A stretch of DNA of 45,504 nt from assembly GCA_947177405.1 (NCBI GenBank), contig CAMWUJ010000017.1, positions 1 to 45,504 of the forward strand, given 5' to 3'. Shown here one piece after another: positions 17,755 through 26,471 of the stretch (positions are counted from its first letter, which is position 1; the number at the start of each line of letters is the position of its first letter). Under the pieces are notes generated by a model. That model was not told the origin of the DNA. It saw only the letters and a program-made list of their open reading frames with translations, and made no database searches. Made by a program: the position numbers and the translations under genes. The stretch is from an uncultured Porphyromonadaceae bacterium. Its GTDB lineage: Bacteria > Bacteroidota > Bacteroidia > Bacteroidales > Muribaculaceae.

Positions 17755-18450
17755 ATGAAATCCACCGTATTTAATCTCATCATTCTTGATGAAAGCGGCT
17801 CCATGGGCCAGATGACAGAACAGACCATCTCCGGCTGCAATGAAACCTTGAACACAATCCGTCATTCGGCTAAAGAACATGCCGACAGTATCAACTCTTT
17901 CATCTCCATCTTCGCTTTTCAGGACGGAGGGCCGGTGAAATCTCGCTATCTTGTGAAGAATGTACGTCCTGAAGATGTGAAGCCTATCACAGATGCTGAT
18001 TATCAGCCTTACGGGAATACCCCTCTGCTCGATGCCGTAGGATCCACACTCACCGAACTAAAGGCTATTGCCGACACTCATGAGGATTCCACCGGTATAG
18101 TGACAATCATGACCGACGGTTATGAGAATTCCTCAAGTAATTATAATTGGAAACAAGTGGCTGCTCTTATTTCCCAACTCAAAGAGCTTGGTTGGACAAT
18201 CAATCTGATCGGTGCCAATATCGACGTGAACAGAATGGCACGGGCTATGGATATAGATTCCTCTAATGCAATGCAATATAGCCAGACCTCTGAAGGCACA
18301 AAAAGAATGTGGAATAATTTTAATGCTTCAGTCAGTAGCCGTTATGCCGATGAAGGAGTCTGTGCAGGCGCCCCTTGCTCTAAAGAAGAGAAAGTCAGCA
18401 GAAGAAAAGCATTTTCAAAAAGATTTTTTAATAAGGATTCCCAGGATTGA
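17755..18450 (+). CDS. von Willebrand factor type A (VWA) domain protein
   Basis: 231 aa without a signal peptide or membrane segment, so cytosolic. The metal-ion-dependent adhesion site is complete: DESGS (12-16), the Thr of GNTPLLDAVG, and the Asp of TIMTDGYEN. The VWA fold covers about 4-200. The C-terminal 30 residues are Ser/Lys-rich and contain two Cys. Stand-alone cytosolic VWA proteins of this kind bind partner proteins, but the partner is not evident here. It lies 42 bp after the Nudix regulator with no intervening promoter or terminator, so the two are likely one operon. A terminator follows at 18525-18561. Confidence 0.85.
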   Translation: MKSTVFNLIILDESGSMGQMTEQTISGCNETLNTIRHSAKEHADSINSFISIFAFQDGGPVKSRYLVKNVRPEDVKPITDADYQPYGNTPLLDAVGSTLTELKAIADTHEDSTGIVTIMTDGYENSSSNYNWKQVAALISQLKELGWTINLIGANIDVNRMARAMDIDSSNAMQYSQTSEGTKRMWNNFNASVSSRYADEGVCAGAPCSKEEKVSRRKAFSKRFFNKDSQD

Positions 18451-18524
18451 TCAATCAATAATTACACCTAAGCCATCATAATATTTGACTTGCCATTAAG
18501 GCATGATCGACTTGCCATCAGAAA

Positions 18525-18561
18525 GAGGCTGTAACGTAATGAAGATTTACGGTACAGCCTC
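18525..18561. terminator. Terminator between convergent VWA and DUF5063 genes
   Basis: A stem (gaggctgta-acgtaa with ttacgg-tacagcctc) with one mismatch and a 6-nt loop lies between convergent genes. It has T-rich sequence on both sides (aattctt on plus, ctttct on minus) and probably works in both directions. The stem sequence resembles the terminator at 6971-7007. Confidence 0.7.
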
Positions 18562-18588
18562 AATTCTTATTCAAAGCTTTACGAAATA

Positions 18589-19170
18589 TTATATCAGCTC
18601 AAAATCCACATCTTCGGGACCGGAATAATCCTGAACATCATTAATTCCTTCTGCTGTATCCTGAAGCTCGACATTATAATACAGATGATTCAAGGCCCTC
18701 TGAACATTACAGAGCGTCTGTGACCAGTAGGATACAAAATTCTCCCGGCACTCCTTATATGCCCCCTCTATGCTCTCCCCATCAGTATCTCTTACTATTG
18801 CCACGAAGTTAAAAAGAGCCTGATAAATATCGGCTAAAGATTCCGAGATTGAAGCTGCCACGGGAGTGTCACTATATTTCATATCCTCCTCGAATGTCTC
18901 AAGAAACACATCATGTTCACCCAAAAGACTTTCTAAGTGGCCACGCACTTCATTGTATTGATTCTCATCAACGTAGGCAGTGAAATATTCATCATTCTCG
19001 CCCAAGTCAAGTTCAGGATCGGAGAAATCCAAATATAACTTGGGAAGAGACTGCAGCATCTCTTTGACAAAATTCTTTTGTGTCTTTTCCCGACAATTCT
19101 CGATATCGGCACAATATATAGCTGCTGTGGAAGTAATCTCCATCAGTCTGCTTATCAAATTATTTTCCAT
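18589..19170 (-). CDS. DUF5063 family protein
   Basis: 193 aa, helical and strongly acidic, with no signal peptide or membrane segment. The pattern (CADIENCREKTQKNFVKEML...LPKLYLDF, then WSQTLCNVQRALNHLYYN near the C-terminus) matches my recollection of DUF5063, a family found mainly in Bacteroidota with unknown function. Its start overlaps the end of nadD by 11 bp, so it is translated in the nadD unit. No catalytic motif is apparent. Confidence 0.75.
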   Translation of the reverse strand: MENNLISRLMEITSTAAIYCADIENCREKTQKNFVKEMLQSLPKLYLDFSDPELDLGENDEYFTAYVDENQYNEVRGHLESLLGEHDVFLETFEEDMKYSDTPVAASISESLADIYQALFNFVAIVRDTDGESIEGAYKECRENFVSYWSQTLCNVQRALNHLYYNVELQDTAEGINDVQDYSGPEDVDFELI

Positions 19171-19729
19171 ATATCCTTAATGTATCTTCATATATAACAT
19201 CCGGAATCATAAAACGGACATCCTTCCCCTCCTTGATCTTATTCCTAATATATGTGGAGGAGAGGAGTATAAGGGGAACGCCATCGAGTATTTTCACATT
19301 GTCGGGAAAAGGTCCGGACGACCGACAATCAGGACGCTGATAGACAATTACGCCAAATTGGCGCAGAATCTCTTCAGAATTCCTCCACTTTGAAAAAAGA
19401 TCCCAATTATCCGATCCGATAAGAATCCTGAATTCATGCTGAGGATAGAGACGTTTAAGTTCGCAAAGAGTCTTATATGTATAAGATGGTCTTGATAGAG
19501 TAAACTCAAAATCAGAAACTTTTACTCCATTCACTCTTTCCAAGGCTTTCTCAGCCAGTCTCAACCGATCCTCTTCGGATGCAAGTCCTGATTGTGACTT
19601 CAATGGATTCTGAGGAGAAACCATTATCCACACCTCATCTACATCAGGAAGCTGCGACACAGTCTCTGCAATAATCATATGACCAATATGGATAGGATTG
19701 AAACTGCCTCCGAAAATCACGATATTCAT
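19160..19729 (-). CDS. nadD: Nicotinate-nucleotide adenylyltransferase
   Basis: NadD joins ATP and nicotinate mononucleotide to form deamido-NAD, a step shared by de novo and salvage NAD synthesis. The nucleotidyltransferase signature GGSFNPIHIGHM is at 8-19 and the second ATP motif SSTYIRNKIKEG is near 158-169. The length of 189 aa is normal. It follows gmk by 43 bp and overlaps the DUF5063 gene. A NrtR-like regulator lies 1.4 kb away on the other strand, a family that often controls NAD genes, but no palindrome like those at 16716-16757 was seen next to nadD. Confidence 0.96.
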   Translation of the reverse strand: MNIVIFGGSFNPIHIGHMIIAETVSQLPDVDEVWIMVSPQNPLKSQSGLASEEDRLRLAEKALERVNGVKVSDFEFTLSRPSYTYKTLCELKRLYPQHEFRILIGSDNWDLFSKWRNSEEILRQFGVIVYQRPDCRSSGPFPDNVKILDGVPLILLSSTYIRNKIKEGKDVRFMIPDVIYEDTLRIYGK

Positions 19730-19772
19730 ATAGACCGTAGGATTAAAAGAACTGATTATTATAAAGTTTCAT

Positions 19773-20348
19773 TTAGACACCACCAGTGAATCTTCTGATA
19801 GTATCAGCGGTTTGGGCAGTAGCTTTGGAAAGATCATCATTTATCACGACGGTATCAAATTTCGGAGCGAAATCCATTTCGAAGTCCGCCTTAGCAAGAC
19901 GCTTCATAATAGACTCCTCACTATCTGTCTGTCTTGAACGAAGTCGCTGTTCAAGCACTTCCTTTGAAGGAGGCATCACAAATATAGCCAAAGCCTTGGG
20001 ACCAAAATAACGCTTCACATTCAACGCACCCTTAACATCAACATCCATGATAAGATTGCGTCCCTGATGAGTGACACGCTCCACTTCTGATAGCAATGTT
20101 CCATAGCAAGTGCCGGGATACACCTCCTCCCACTCCACAAATTCACCATTCCCTGCCTTCTCCTTGAATTCCTTTTCAGACAGGAAATAATATTCCTTTC
20201 CATGCTGTTCGTTTCCACGAGGCTTTCTGCTTGTTGCCGAGATAGAAAATCCCAGCCTGAGATCGTCAAGCTCCATAAGCCGGCTGATTATTGTGGATTT
20301 GCCTGTGCCTGAGGGTGCGGAGAGAATGATGATTTTTCCTTCTTTCAT
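19773..20348 (-). CDS. gmk: Guanylate kinase
   Basis: 191 aa, converts GMP and ATP to GDP and ADP. The P-loop APSGTGKS is at 11-18. The GMP-binding part is present (SATSRKPRGNEQHGKEYYFLSEKEF, then GEFVEWEEVYPGTCYGT), as is the lid region (RLRSRQTDSEESIMKRLAKA). Its ATG overlaps the yicC stop by 4 bp (ATGA), which indicates translational coupling. The yicC-gmk pair is widespread in bacteria. Confidence 0.97.
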   Translation of the reverse strand: MKEGKIIILSAPSGTGKSTIISRLMELDDLRLGFSISATSRKPRGNEQHGKEYYFLSEKEFKEKAGNGEFVEWEEVYPGTCYGTLLSEVERVTHQGRNLIMDVDVKGALNVKRYFGPKALAIFVMPPSKEVLEQRLRSRQTDSEESIMKRLAKADFEMDFAPKFDTVVINDDLSKATAQTADTIRRFTGGV

Positions 20349-21229
20349 AATACGTTTAATACCTGCTCTTTTATCTGCTCCAGCTCATCCTTCATCTTAA
20401 CTACAATCTTCTGCATCTCCGCCTGATTGGACTTTGAGCCGAGTGTATTGATCTCCCTCCCCATTTCCTGGGCGATGAAGCCGAGTTTCTTTCCATGACC
20501 TTGTCCTTTCTCCTCGTCTCCATTGAGAGTCTGCAAGAAATAATCAAGGTGAGCGGCAAGACGTAATTTCTCCTCGCTCACATCAAGTTTCTCAATATAG
20601 AATATAAGCTCTTGTTCCAGCCGGCCTTTATCATAATCTATAGAAGTGAGACGTGAAAGCTGATCTTCGAGACGAGCCTTGATTTTTGCCACCCTCGCTT
20701 CCTCAAATGGTTCGATTTCAAGAAGAAGCGCACGAATATTGTTTATTTTTTCCAAGAAAAAATCGTAGAGTTTACGTCCCTCCTGAGCGCGGAACTCCAT
20801 AAGAGCTTCGGCTGCTGAATGACAAGCGTCAGTGAAGGCTTCCGCATCCTCTTTCTCCAGTTTCCCCATTTCGGCTTTCATGGCATCGGGAAGTCTGAGA
20901 AGTAGCTGATACCAATCATTAGGAGCGGAGAGGGCAAGCGCTTCTCCCATCGCCTCAAGCTGTTTCTTATATGACTCCAGCAAAGGCAGATTAAAAATCA
21001 CAGGCGATTCCACTCCTAAATTCTCAATGGAAACAGACACATCAACCTTTCCTCGTTCAAGACAGCCTGCAAGCCGATTGCGCATCTCCACCTCAAGTTC
21101 GCGAAAGAGTGCGGGAACGCGCATATTGATATCAAACTGCTTGCTGTTCAAGCTTTTTATTTCTACTGTAATCTTTTTAGTCGGAGATGTACTGCATCCT
21201 CGGCCGAAGCCGGTCATGGAAAGTATCAT
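20345..21229 (-). CDS. yicC: YicC family endoribonuclease-type protein
   Basis: 294 aa. It begins with the family signature MTGFGR and has KSLNSKQFDINMRVP near 27-41, and ends with EMGREINTLGSKSNQAEMQKIVVKMKDELEQIKEQ, the DUF1732 C-terminal region. E. coli YicC is reported to act as a stress-related endoribonuclease. Whether that activity holds here is untested. It overlaps gmk by 4 bp. Confidence 0.95.
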   Translation of the reverse strand: MILSMTGFGRGCSTSPTKKITVEIKSLNSKQFDINMRVPALFRELEVEMRNRLAGCLERGKVDVSVSIENLGVESPVIFNLPLLESYKKQLEAMGEALALSAPNDWYQLLLRLPDAMKAEMGKLEKEDAEAFTDACHSAAEALMEFRAQEGRKLYDFFLEKINNIRALLLEIEPFEEARVAKIKARLEDQLSRLTSIDYDKGRLEQELIFYIEKLDVSEEKLRLAAHLDYFLQTLNGDEEKGQGHGKKLGFIAQEMGREINTLGSKSNQAEMQKIVVKMKDELEQIKEQVLNVL

Positions 21230-21302
21230 ATTCTAAGTTTTTCAGTTTAAAAGGTAACGAGAGAGATTAGGGGAGAGATAAGAAGTGGAGGAATTAATAA
21301 AA

Positions 21303-21863
21303 TCAGAGGGTTATTTCTTTTTCAGGATTTTCCGACGGAGGCACGACTTTTATGAGATCATGGGCCACATCACGGTCGTCATCAAAGAGGTGGATTCTCC
21401 CATCCTCAATTTCCCGTATCAAGAACTCATCATTTCTAAGGTCGGCCTCAGCCTCTCCTCTCACAACATCCCTATATTGTCTATATTCCTCTATCTCATC
21501 AAACTGTGGATTCAATTCGTTTCTGACAGTCTTCTGGTCGATTTTTCCAATAAAATATTTTTCACCAGCCTTCCAGCTTCCTTCATAATCCACATTGGCA
21601 TATAATATATTTACAGGATAGATAATTTCCTGCACTTGATGAATTTTATATCTGTGTGTCAAGGTATCAAATGTGGCTGTTTCATGAACCAACATCCGCA
21701 TATCCTTATTTCCCAGATAATATTCTGTACGCCATTTTCCCTGAAACTTACGTTCCGTCTCAGGATGACTGCTCACGGAGTGACATGCTCCAAGACTTCC
21801 GAGGGCAACAATTCCCGATACAACCAATACCCCTTTTACAATCTTTTTCATAAGTGTTTTCAT
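21303..21863 (-). CDS. Small lipoprotein of unknown function
   Basis: 186 aa from ATG 21863; a second in-frame ATG at 21851 is equally possible. The signal is hydrophobic and ends in a lipobox (LGAC, Cys27). The mature part is mostly beta-rich (GKWRTEYYLGNKDMRMLVHETATFDT, then YEGSWKAGEKYFIGKID), like small extracytoplasmic barrels, and ends in an acidic segment. I do not recognise the family. It lies 73 bp upstream of yicC with no terminator seen, so read-through into yicC-gmk-nadD is possible. Confidence 0.75.
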   Translation of the reverse strand: MKTLMKKIVKGVLVVSGIVALGSLGACHSVSSHPETERKFQGKWRTEYYLGNKDMRMLVHETATFDTLTHRYKIHQVQEIIYPVNILYANVDYEGSWKAGEKYFIGKIDQKTVRNELNPQFDEIEEYRQYRDVVRGEAEADLRNDEFLIREIEDGRIHLFDDDRDVAHDLIKVVPPSENPEKEITL

Positions 21864-22095
21864 GACAAAAATATTCTCTCTCCATCAAATTAAAAAGAGG
21901 GGAAATGGCTTTAATTTAAAATAATATACCTTGCTTAATTGTATAAATCAGCCTTTGTCATTTCCCTGCTTTATGCGTCACGAGAAAAGATTTCACAAAT
22001 TTAGCAAAAATTATTCATTCCCCACCCTTTTTAACTAATAAAAAAATCGCATAACAGGAAAAATTTTCTCTTGGGAAAATATGTTTCTTATTGTG

Positions 22096-23610
22096 TCAGA
22101 ACTTGTAGGTAGCCATAAGACGGAAGTCCATAGTGGAGGAAACGGATTTGGGGAAATCACGGTAGTTGGTATGTCTGACCTGATTCTTGAATACGAATGT
22201 GCCGTAAAGATGTTTCCATATCTGATAATCGAATCTCGCCTCAGTAACATTGAAATATGCTGCTGATTTATCGCCCATCACATTCAGAGTGTGAAAATCT
22301 TCTTTTGAAAGATCGATCCCCTGCTTGTATCCCTTCCATGTCCATAACCTGTAATATTCATTCATAAGAGAGAAGGACGCTTTCTTACGGTCCCACACAA
22401 TATTTATTCCGCATTTCAATGAGAAGCCCTGACCCCAGTTGTAATTGCGCTCATCCGTCCAATAATGATCACTCAAAATTCCTCCCAACAGAATCACGTT
22501 GGCATGGAAATAAGCATCGAAGATATATTTTCTTCTCTCCACATCCCTGAAAAGGAATCCCGCACCTAAAGAAGCCGGTATCCCCAGCTTATAAGGCACA
22601 CGGTCATCCAGGCTGTTAATTGTGTCACTGTCGTAAAAATCAAAATGCTGATATAGGCCGATGCTACCGCTCGAATTTTTATGATCAAGCACTTCGCGGG
22701 ATAACAATCTTCCTTTTATCTGGAGTTGATTGAGCATGGGCTGATACTTCAATGCCTGTAGTTCGGCTTTTACAGTGAAATAATCGTATGGTTTTGTGGA
22801 TTTCGCCTCGAAACGATCGCCATATTCCAGATCTATCTGCACGGAAGCCCCCACAAAAGGATTTCTCATCCTTCCCTGAAACTCCATCATCTTGACTCCT
22901 GTAGAAATCTGCATTGCAAAGCTTGGTTTTCCGAAGATATGTCCCGTTGTGTTACGCCGGTGCCAAGCCTGGCCGGTGAAGATTCTGTTGAGTCCTCTGA
23001 TCGGAGAAAGAATAAATCCGGCTGCCTCCCTGCCGAATCGTTCCCAGCCTGTGGTTCTGTCATCAAGCACTGCATCGGAAGCACGGAACAATGGTTCTCC
23101 TATCGCCGTCCCTCCTATCGGAGTGGCTATGATATCATTAGTAGATGGATATTCCCGTTCCATAAATAACTCCCACATGGCGCTCCCCCCTATCGCAAAT
23201 AATTCCGATTGCCAGAAATTATAACCGTTGGCACGTCCGGCATTATAATATAGATTGCCGTTGTAGGGATGAAGGAAGGTATTGGTTCCGAGCTGATCGT
23301 TATCCCAGATAAAACCATGTTTGAAATTTTCCTTTATTGTATGTAAAGATATATATGACCAATCTCCATGTTGCACATATCTGTCGAAGGCCCATAATCC
23401 AAGATTGAGTCCCACCACTTCTCCGGATGCCCTCCAGAAATTCTTTTTTCCATAATATTCAAGATCCAAGGAGTCGGGAGGAAGCTGAGAAACCATATTA
23501 TATTTGATAGGCATCTGCGCAAGAACCTCTTCTGATCCGAATAGAAGGAAGAGAAGAATAAGAAGGGGATATATAATCAGTGACCCGGATTTATTGATTA
23601 TTGTTTTCAT
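22096..23610 (-). CDS. DUF3943 family outer-membrane-type protein
   Basis: 504 aa with a signal peptide (1-31, cleavage near VLAQM). Residues about 85-200 match the DUF3943 core: HGFIWDNDQLGTNTFLHPYNGNLYYNAGRANGYNFWQSELFAIGGS, and further on an N-D-x-x-x-TPIGGTAIGEPLFR segment. The rest alternates polar and aromatic residues and ends in a Phe (DFRLMATYKF), the usual end of an outer-membrane beta barrel. Function is unknown. It follows pgm on the same strand but a terminator (23634-23665) lies between. Confidence 0.85.
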   Translation of the reverse strand: MKTIINKSGSLIIYPLLILLFLLFGSEEVLAQMPIKYNMVSQLPPDSLDLEYYGKKNFWRASGEVVGLNLGLWAFDRYVQHGDWSYISLHTIKENFKHGFIWDNDQLGTNTFLHPYNGNLYYNAGRANGYNFWQSELFAIGGSAMWELFMEREYPSTNDIIATPIGGTAIGEPLFRASDAVLDDRTTGWERFGREAAGFILSPIRGLNRIFTGQAWHRRNTTGHIFGKPSFAMQISTGVKMMEFQGRMRNPFVGASVQIDLEYGDRFEAKSTKPYDYFTVKAELQALKYQPMLNQLQIKGRLLSREVLDHKNSSGSIGLYQHFDFYDSDTINSLDDRVPYKLGIPASLGAGFLFRDVERRKYIFDAYFHANVILLGGILSDHYWTDERNYNWGQGFSLKCGINIVWDRKKASFSLMNEYYRLWTWKGYKQGIDLSKEDFHTLNVMGDKSAAYFNVTEARFDYQIWKHLYGTFVFKNQVRHTNYRDFPKSVSSTMDFRLMATYKF

Positions 23611-23625
23611 TGCAATATGGATCCA

Positions 23626-23665
23626 TCAAAATAATAAGGAAAGAGGAGAGTACCTCTTTCCTTAT
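23626..23665 (-). terminator. Intrinsic terminator of the phosphoglucomutase gene
   Basis: A perfect 13-bp stem (23634-23646 with 23653-23665) with a 6-nt loop lies 40 bp after the pgm stop. On the minus strand it is followed by TATTTTG, a modest T-run. Confidence 0.75.
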
Positions 23666-23704
23666 GTAACATTCAAAATAGAAAATGAGTTCTGAAACTT
23701 ATTC

Positions 23705-25456
23705 TTATTTCACACCAAGGTCGGCAAGAATCTGATCGATATGTTCCTCAGCTTTTGCCACAGTGGCTTCATAATCTTCTTTATTCTGAAGATCTTCTCT
23801 CACCTCGACATAGAACTTGATCTTTGGCTCGGTGCCGGAAGGACGGATAGATACCTTGTCTCCATTTTCAGTGAAGAACTGAAGCACATTGGAAGTGGTT
23901 GGGAAGTCCATTTTCTCTACATTGCCTGTCTTGAGATCGGTGCAATTAAGATCGGCATAGTCTTTTATGCAGGTCAGAGGAGAGCCACCGAGAGTTTTGG
24001 GAGGATTCTCGCGGAAATTTTTCATCATTGCCACAATCTCTTCAGCACCGCTCTTTCCGGGACGAACCACGCTCACACCACGCTCACGTGAGAAACCATA
24101 CTTCATATAGATATCCACAAGCACCTCATAGAGATTCAAGCCCTGATCGGCTGCCCATGCGGCACACTCGCAGATAAGGGAGTTTGCAGAGATAGAGTCT
24201 TTGTCGCGAACGAAAGTCTCGGCAAGGAAACCATAGCTCTCCTCGCCACCACCGATATAACGCATGGATCCTTCGAGCTCACGCATCACGTTGGCAATCC
24301 ATTTGAAACCGGTGAAGCAGTCATAGCATTTCACATTGTTGGCATCGGCAATACGCTTTATAGTCTCGGTAGTAACGATAGTCTTAACGCAATATTCGTT
24401 ACCCTTAAGCAGACCTGCTTCAACATTTTTGGTTATGATATAATAAAGGAGGAGCATACAGATCTGGTTACCGTTGACCAGCTGATATTCCCCTTTCTTG
24501 TCGCGAACCACCAGACCCACACGGTCGGCATCGGGATCCGAGGCAATCACAAGGCTTGCGCCTGTCTCCTTGGCCTTGGCAACACCCATTGCCATTGCTT
24601 CCGAATTCTCAGGATTGGGAGATACCACAGTGGGGAAATTACCACTCTGCACATCCTGCTCATCCACATGAATCACATTCTCGAAGCCCCAGAGCTTTAA
24701 CGAATCATACATCAAGCGAAGACCTGTGCCATGAATCGGAGTATAGACGATTTTCATGTCCTTGTTACGCTTGTCGGCCTCAGGGTCGAGCGAGAGAGTG
24801 TGAATATCGGCAAGATAATCTTTATCAAGCTTCTCTCCTACAACCTCGATCAGATCGGCGTTACCGTCAAACTTGATCTGATCCACAGAAGTGATGGCAT
24901 TTACATATTCTATAGTCTTCACATCGTGGGGAGCAATCATCTGGGCGCCGTCGCTCCAATAAGCCTTGTAGCCGTTATATTCTTTCGGATTGTGACTGGC
25001 AGTGATCATCACTCCACTCTGACATCCCAATTTGCGGATGGCGTAAGACACTTCAGGAGTAGGACATGGTCCATCGATGAGATATACCTTTATGCCATTG
25101 GCAGAGAAGATATCGGCTGCTATTTTGGCAAATTTCTCAGAATTGTTGCGCACATCATGGCCGATTGCCACGCTGATCTGAGGAAGCTCCTTGAAGCAAT
25201 CCTTGAGGTAATTGGCAAGACCCTGGGTGGCTGCACCTACAGTATATATATTCATACGGTTTGAACCCGCACCCATAATTCCACGAAGACCACCTGTGCC
25301 GAATTCAAGATCTTTATAGAATGATTCTATAAGATCTGTTTTATCCTCGGCGTCAAGCATTGCCTTCACTTCAACTCGTGTTTCCTCATCGTATTGGGGA
25401 CCGAGCCACTTCTCGGCCTTGATGGTGACCTCCTTCAATAATTCGTCGTTATTCAT
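23705..25456 (-). CDS. Phosphoglucomutase/phosphomannomutase (alpha-D-phosphohexomutase)
   Basis: 583 aa, moves phosphate between C1 and C6 of hexose phosphates and so links glycolysis with polysaccharide and nucleotide-sugar synthesis. All four family landmarks are there: the phosphoserine loop TASHNPKEYNG (Ser154), the metal loop DPDADR (307-312), the sugar loop GGGEESYG (402-409) and the C-terminal phosphate-binding RPSGTEPKIKFY. The length and the EFGTGGLRG start match the long PgcA-like subgroup. It diverges from the flavin reductase gene. Confidence 0.95.
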   Translation of the reverse strand: MNNDELLKEVTIKAEKWLGPQYDEETRVEVKAMLDAEDKTDLIESFYKDLEFGTGGLRGIMGAGSNRMNIYTVGAATQGLANYLKDCFKELPQISVAIGHDVRNNSEKFAKIAADIFSANGIKVYLIDGPCPTPEVSYAIRKLGCQSGVMITASHNPKEYNGYKAYWSDGAQMIAPHDVKTIEYVNAITSVDQIKFDGNADLIEVVGEKLDKDYLADIHTLSLDPEADKRNKDMKIVYTPIHGTGLRLMYDSLKLWGFENVIHVDEQDVQSGNFPTVVSPNPENSEAMAMGVAKAKETGASLVIASDPDADRVGLVVRDKKGEYQLVNGNQICMLLLYYIITKNVEAGLLKGNEYCVKTIVTTETIKRIADANNVKCYDCFTGFKWIANVMRELEGSMRYIGGGEESYGFLAETFVRDKDSISANSLICECAAWAADQGLNLYEVLVDIYMKYGFSRERGVSVVRPGKSGAEEIVAMMKNFRENPPKTLGGSPLTCIKDYADLNCTDLKTGNVEKMDFPTTSNVLQFFTENGDKVSIRPSGTEPKIKFYVEVREDLQNKEDYEATVAKAEEHIDQILADLGVK

Positions 25457-25557
25457 CTGATTATTATTATTGGGTTAAATAATTACATCAACGGAAGAAA
25501 GATTAAAAAATAAACCTCCATAGATTCGCTATCCTCTCCCCTTTTCTATTGATAACG

Positions 25558-25604
25558 CAAAGATAATCTTTTTTGCTTACTTAAAAAAATAAATATTAAT
25601 TTTG
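25558..25604. promoter_or_regulatory. Divergent promoters of phosphoglucomutase and flavin reductase genes
   Basis: Plus strand: TTTG at 25572-25575, 21 bp, then TAATTTTG at 25597-25604, for the flavin reductase. Minus strand: TATCTTTG at 25565-25558 is a -7 box for pgm, with no clear -33 box. The two promoters overlap, so they may interfere with each other. Confidence 0.5.
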
Positions 25605-25645
25605 CAAGTCGTTAAAAAATATTATTTCACAATTATAAAGAAATC

Positions 25646-26212
25646 ATGGCAAAAATTTCCTGGAAACCCGGCACAATGATCTATCCTCTCCCCGCCGCTC
25701 TTGTCACTTGCGGAGGATCTCCACGAGATTGGAATATGTTGACCGTGGCATGGCTCGGAACCATCTGCACCAACCCGGCTATGTGCTATATCTCGGTGCG
25801 TCCTGAACGATTCTCTTATCCGATTCTGAAAAAATACATGGAATTCACCATCAATCTCACCACTACGTCCATGACCCGCGCCACCGATTGGGCCGGTGTG
25901 AGATCGGGGAAAGACTTTGACAAATGGAAGGAAACCGGCCTAACTCCTATGCCGGGCGAGAAGGTGGCCTCACCAACAATAGAGGAATCTCCGCTTTCAA
26001 TAGAGTGCAGGGTGAAAAGCATAATGTCGCTCGGTTCGCATGATATGTTTATTGCCGATGTGCTTAATGTGAGGGCTGACTCTTCTTTCATCAATCCCGA
26101 AACAGGAGAATTCTCTCTTAAAGATTCAGGACTGATGGCCTATAGTCATGGAAAATATTTCTCTCTTGGCGAAATGATTGGAAAATTCGGATTTTCAGTA
26201 AAGAAAAAATAA
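25646..26212 (+). CDS. Flavin reductase-like, FMN-binding split-barrel protein
   Basis: 188 aa, cytosolic. It has the flavin-reductase-like layout: PLPAALVTCGG near the start, NMLTVAWLGTICTNPAMCYISVRPERFSY, and EFTINL before a helical part. The family binds FMN and transfers electrons from NAD(P)H to flavin or other acceptors. The substrate cannot be read from the sequence. It has its own promoter and is transcribed alone, with 259 bp before the next gene. Confidence 0.88.
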   Translation: MAKISWKPGTMIYPLPAALVTCGGSPRDWNMLTVAWLGTICTNPAMCYISVRPERFSYPILKKYMEFTINLTTTSMTRATDWAGVRSGKDFDKWKETGLTPMPGEKVASPTIEESPLSIECRVKSIMSLGSHDMFIADVLNVRADSSFINPETGEFSLKDSGLMAYSHGKYFSLGEMIGKFGFSVKKK

Positions 26213-26307
26213 TCGATATTTCCCTTATTTTCTCTTCTGATTTACCTTATACCCTATCATTAGTAGGAATCGCAGAGATCTATTTCCTTTTTTACCTACA
26301 AAAGGGG

Positions 26308-26339
26308 ATTGCTCCTGACAGGAATAAGTTGTAATTTTG
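26308..26339 (+). promoter_or_regulatory. Promoter of the hemerythrin-LuxR operon
   Basis: ATTG (26308-26311), 20 bp, then TAATTTTG (26332-26339). RNA would begin near 26346, leaving a leader of about 125 nt that holds the 26391-26423 hairpin. Confidence 0.55.
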
Positions 26340-26390
26340 CAAACGTAACCATAAGAGATTATATTAGTTATTTTAGTTTGTAATAATGAT

Positions 26391-26423
26391 AGCGGAGAAA
26401 GATACCGGTTATCTTTTTCCGCT
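26391..26423 (+). other. Hairpin in the hemerythrin-LuxR leader
   Basis: A 14-bp stem with a single G-U pair (26391-26404 with 26410-26423) closes a 5-nt loop (ccggt). No T-run follows, so it is not an obvious terminator. It sits 48 bp before the start codon, inside the predicted leader. Confidence 0.65.
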
Positions 26424-26471
26424 GTCCATATAATCGATTCAATATACCGGAATATAAATGATTAAACAGAT

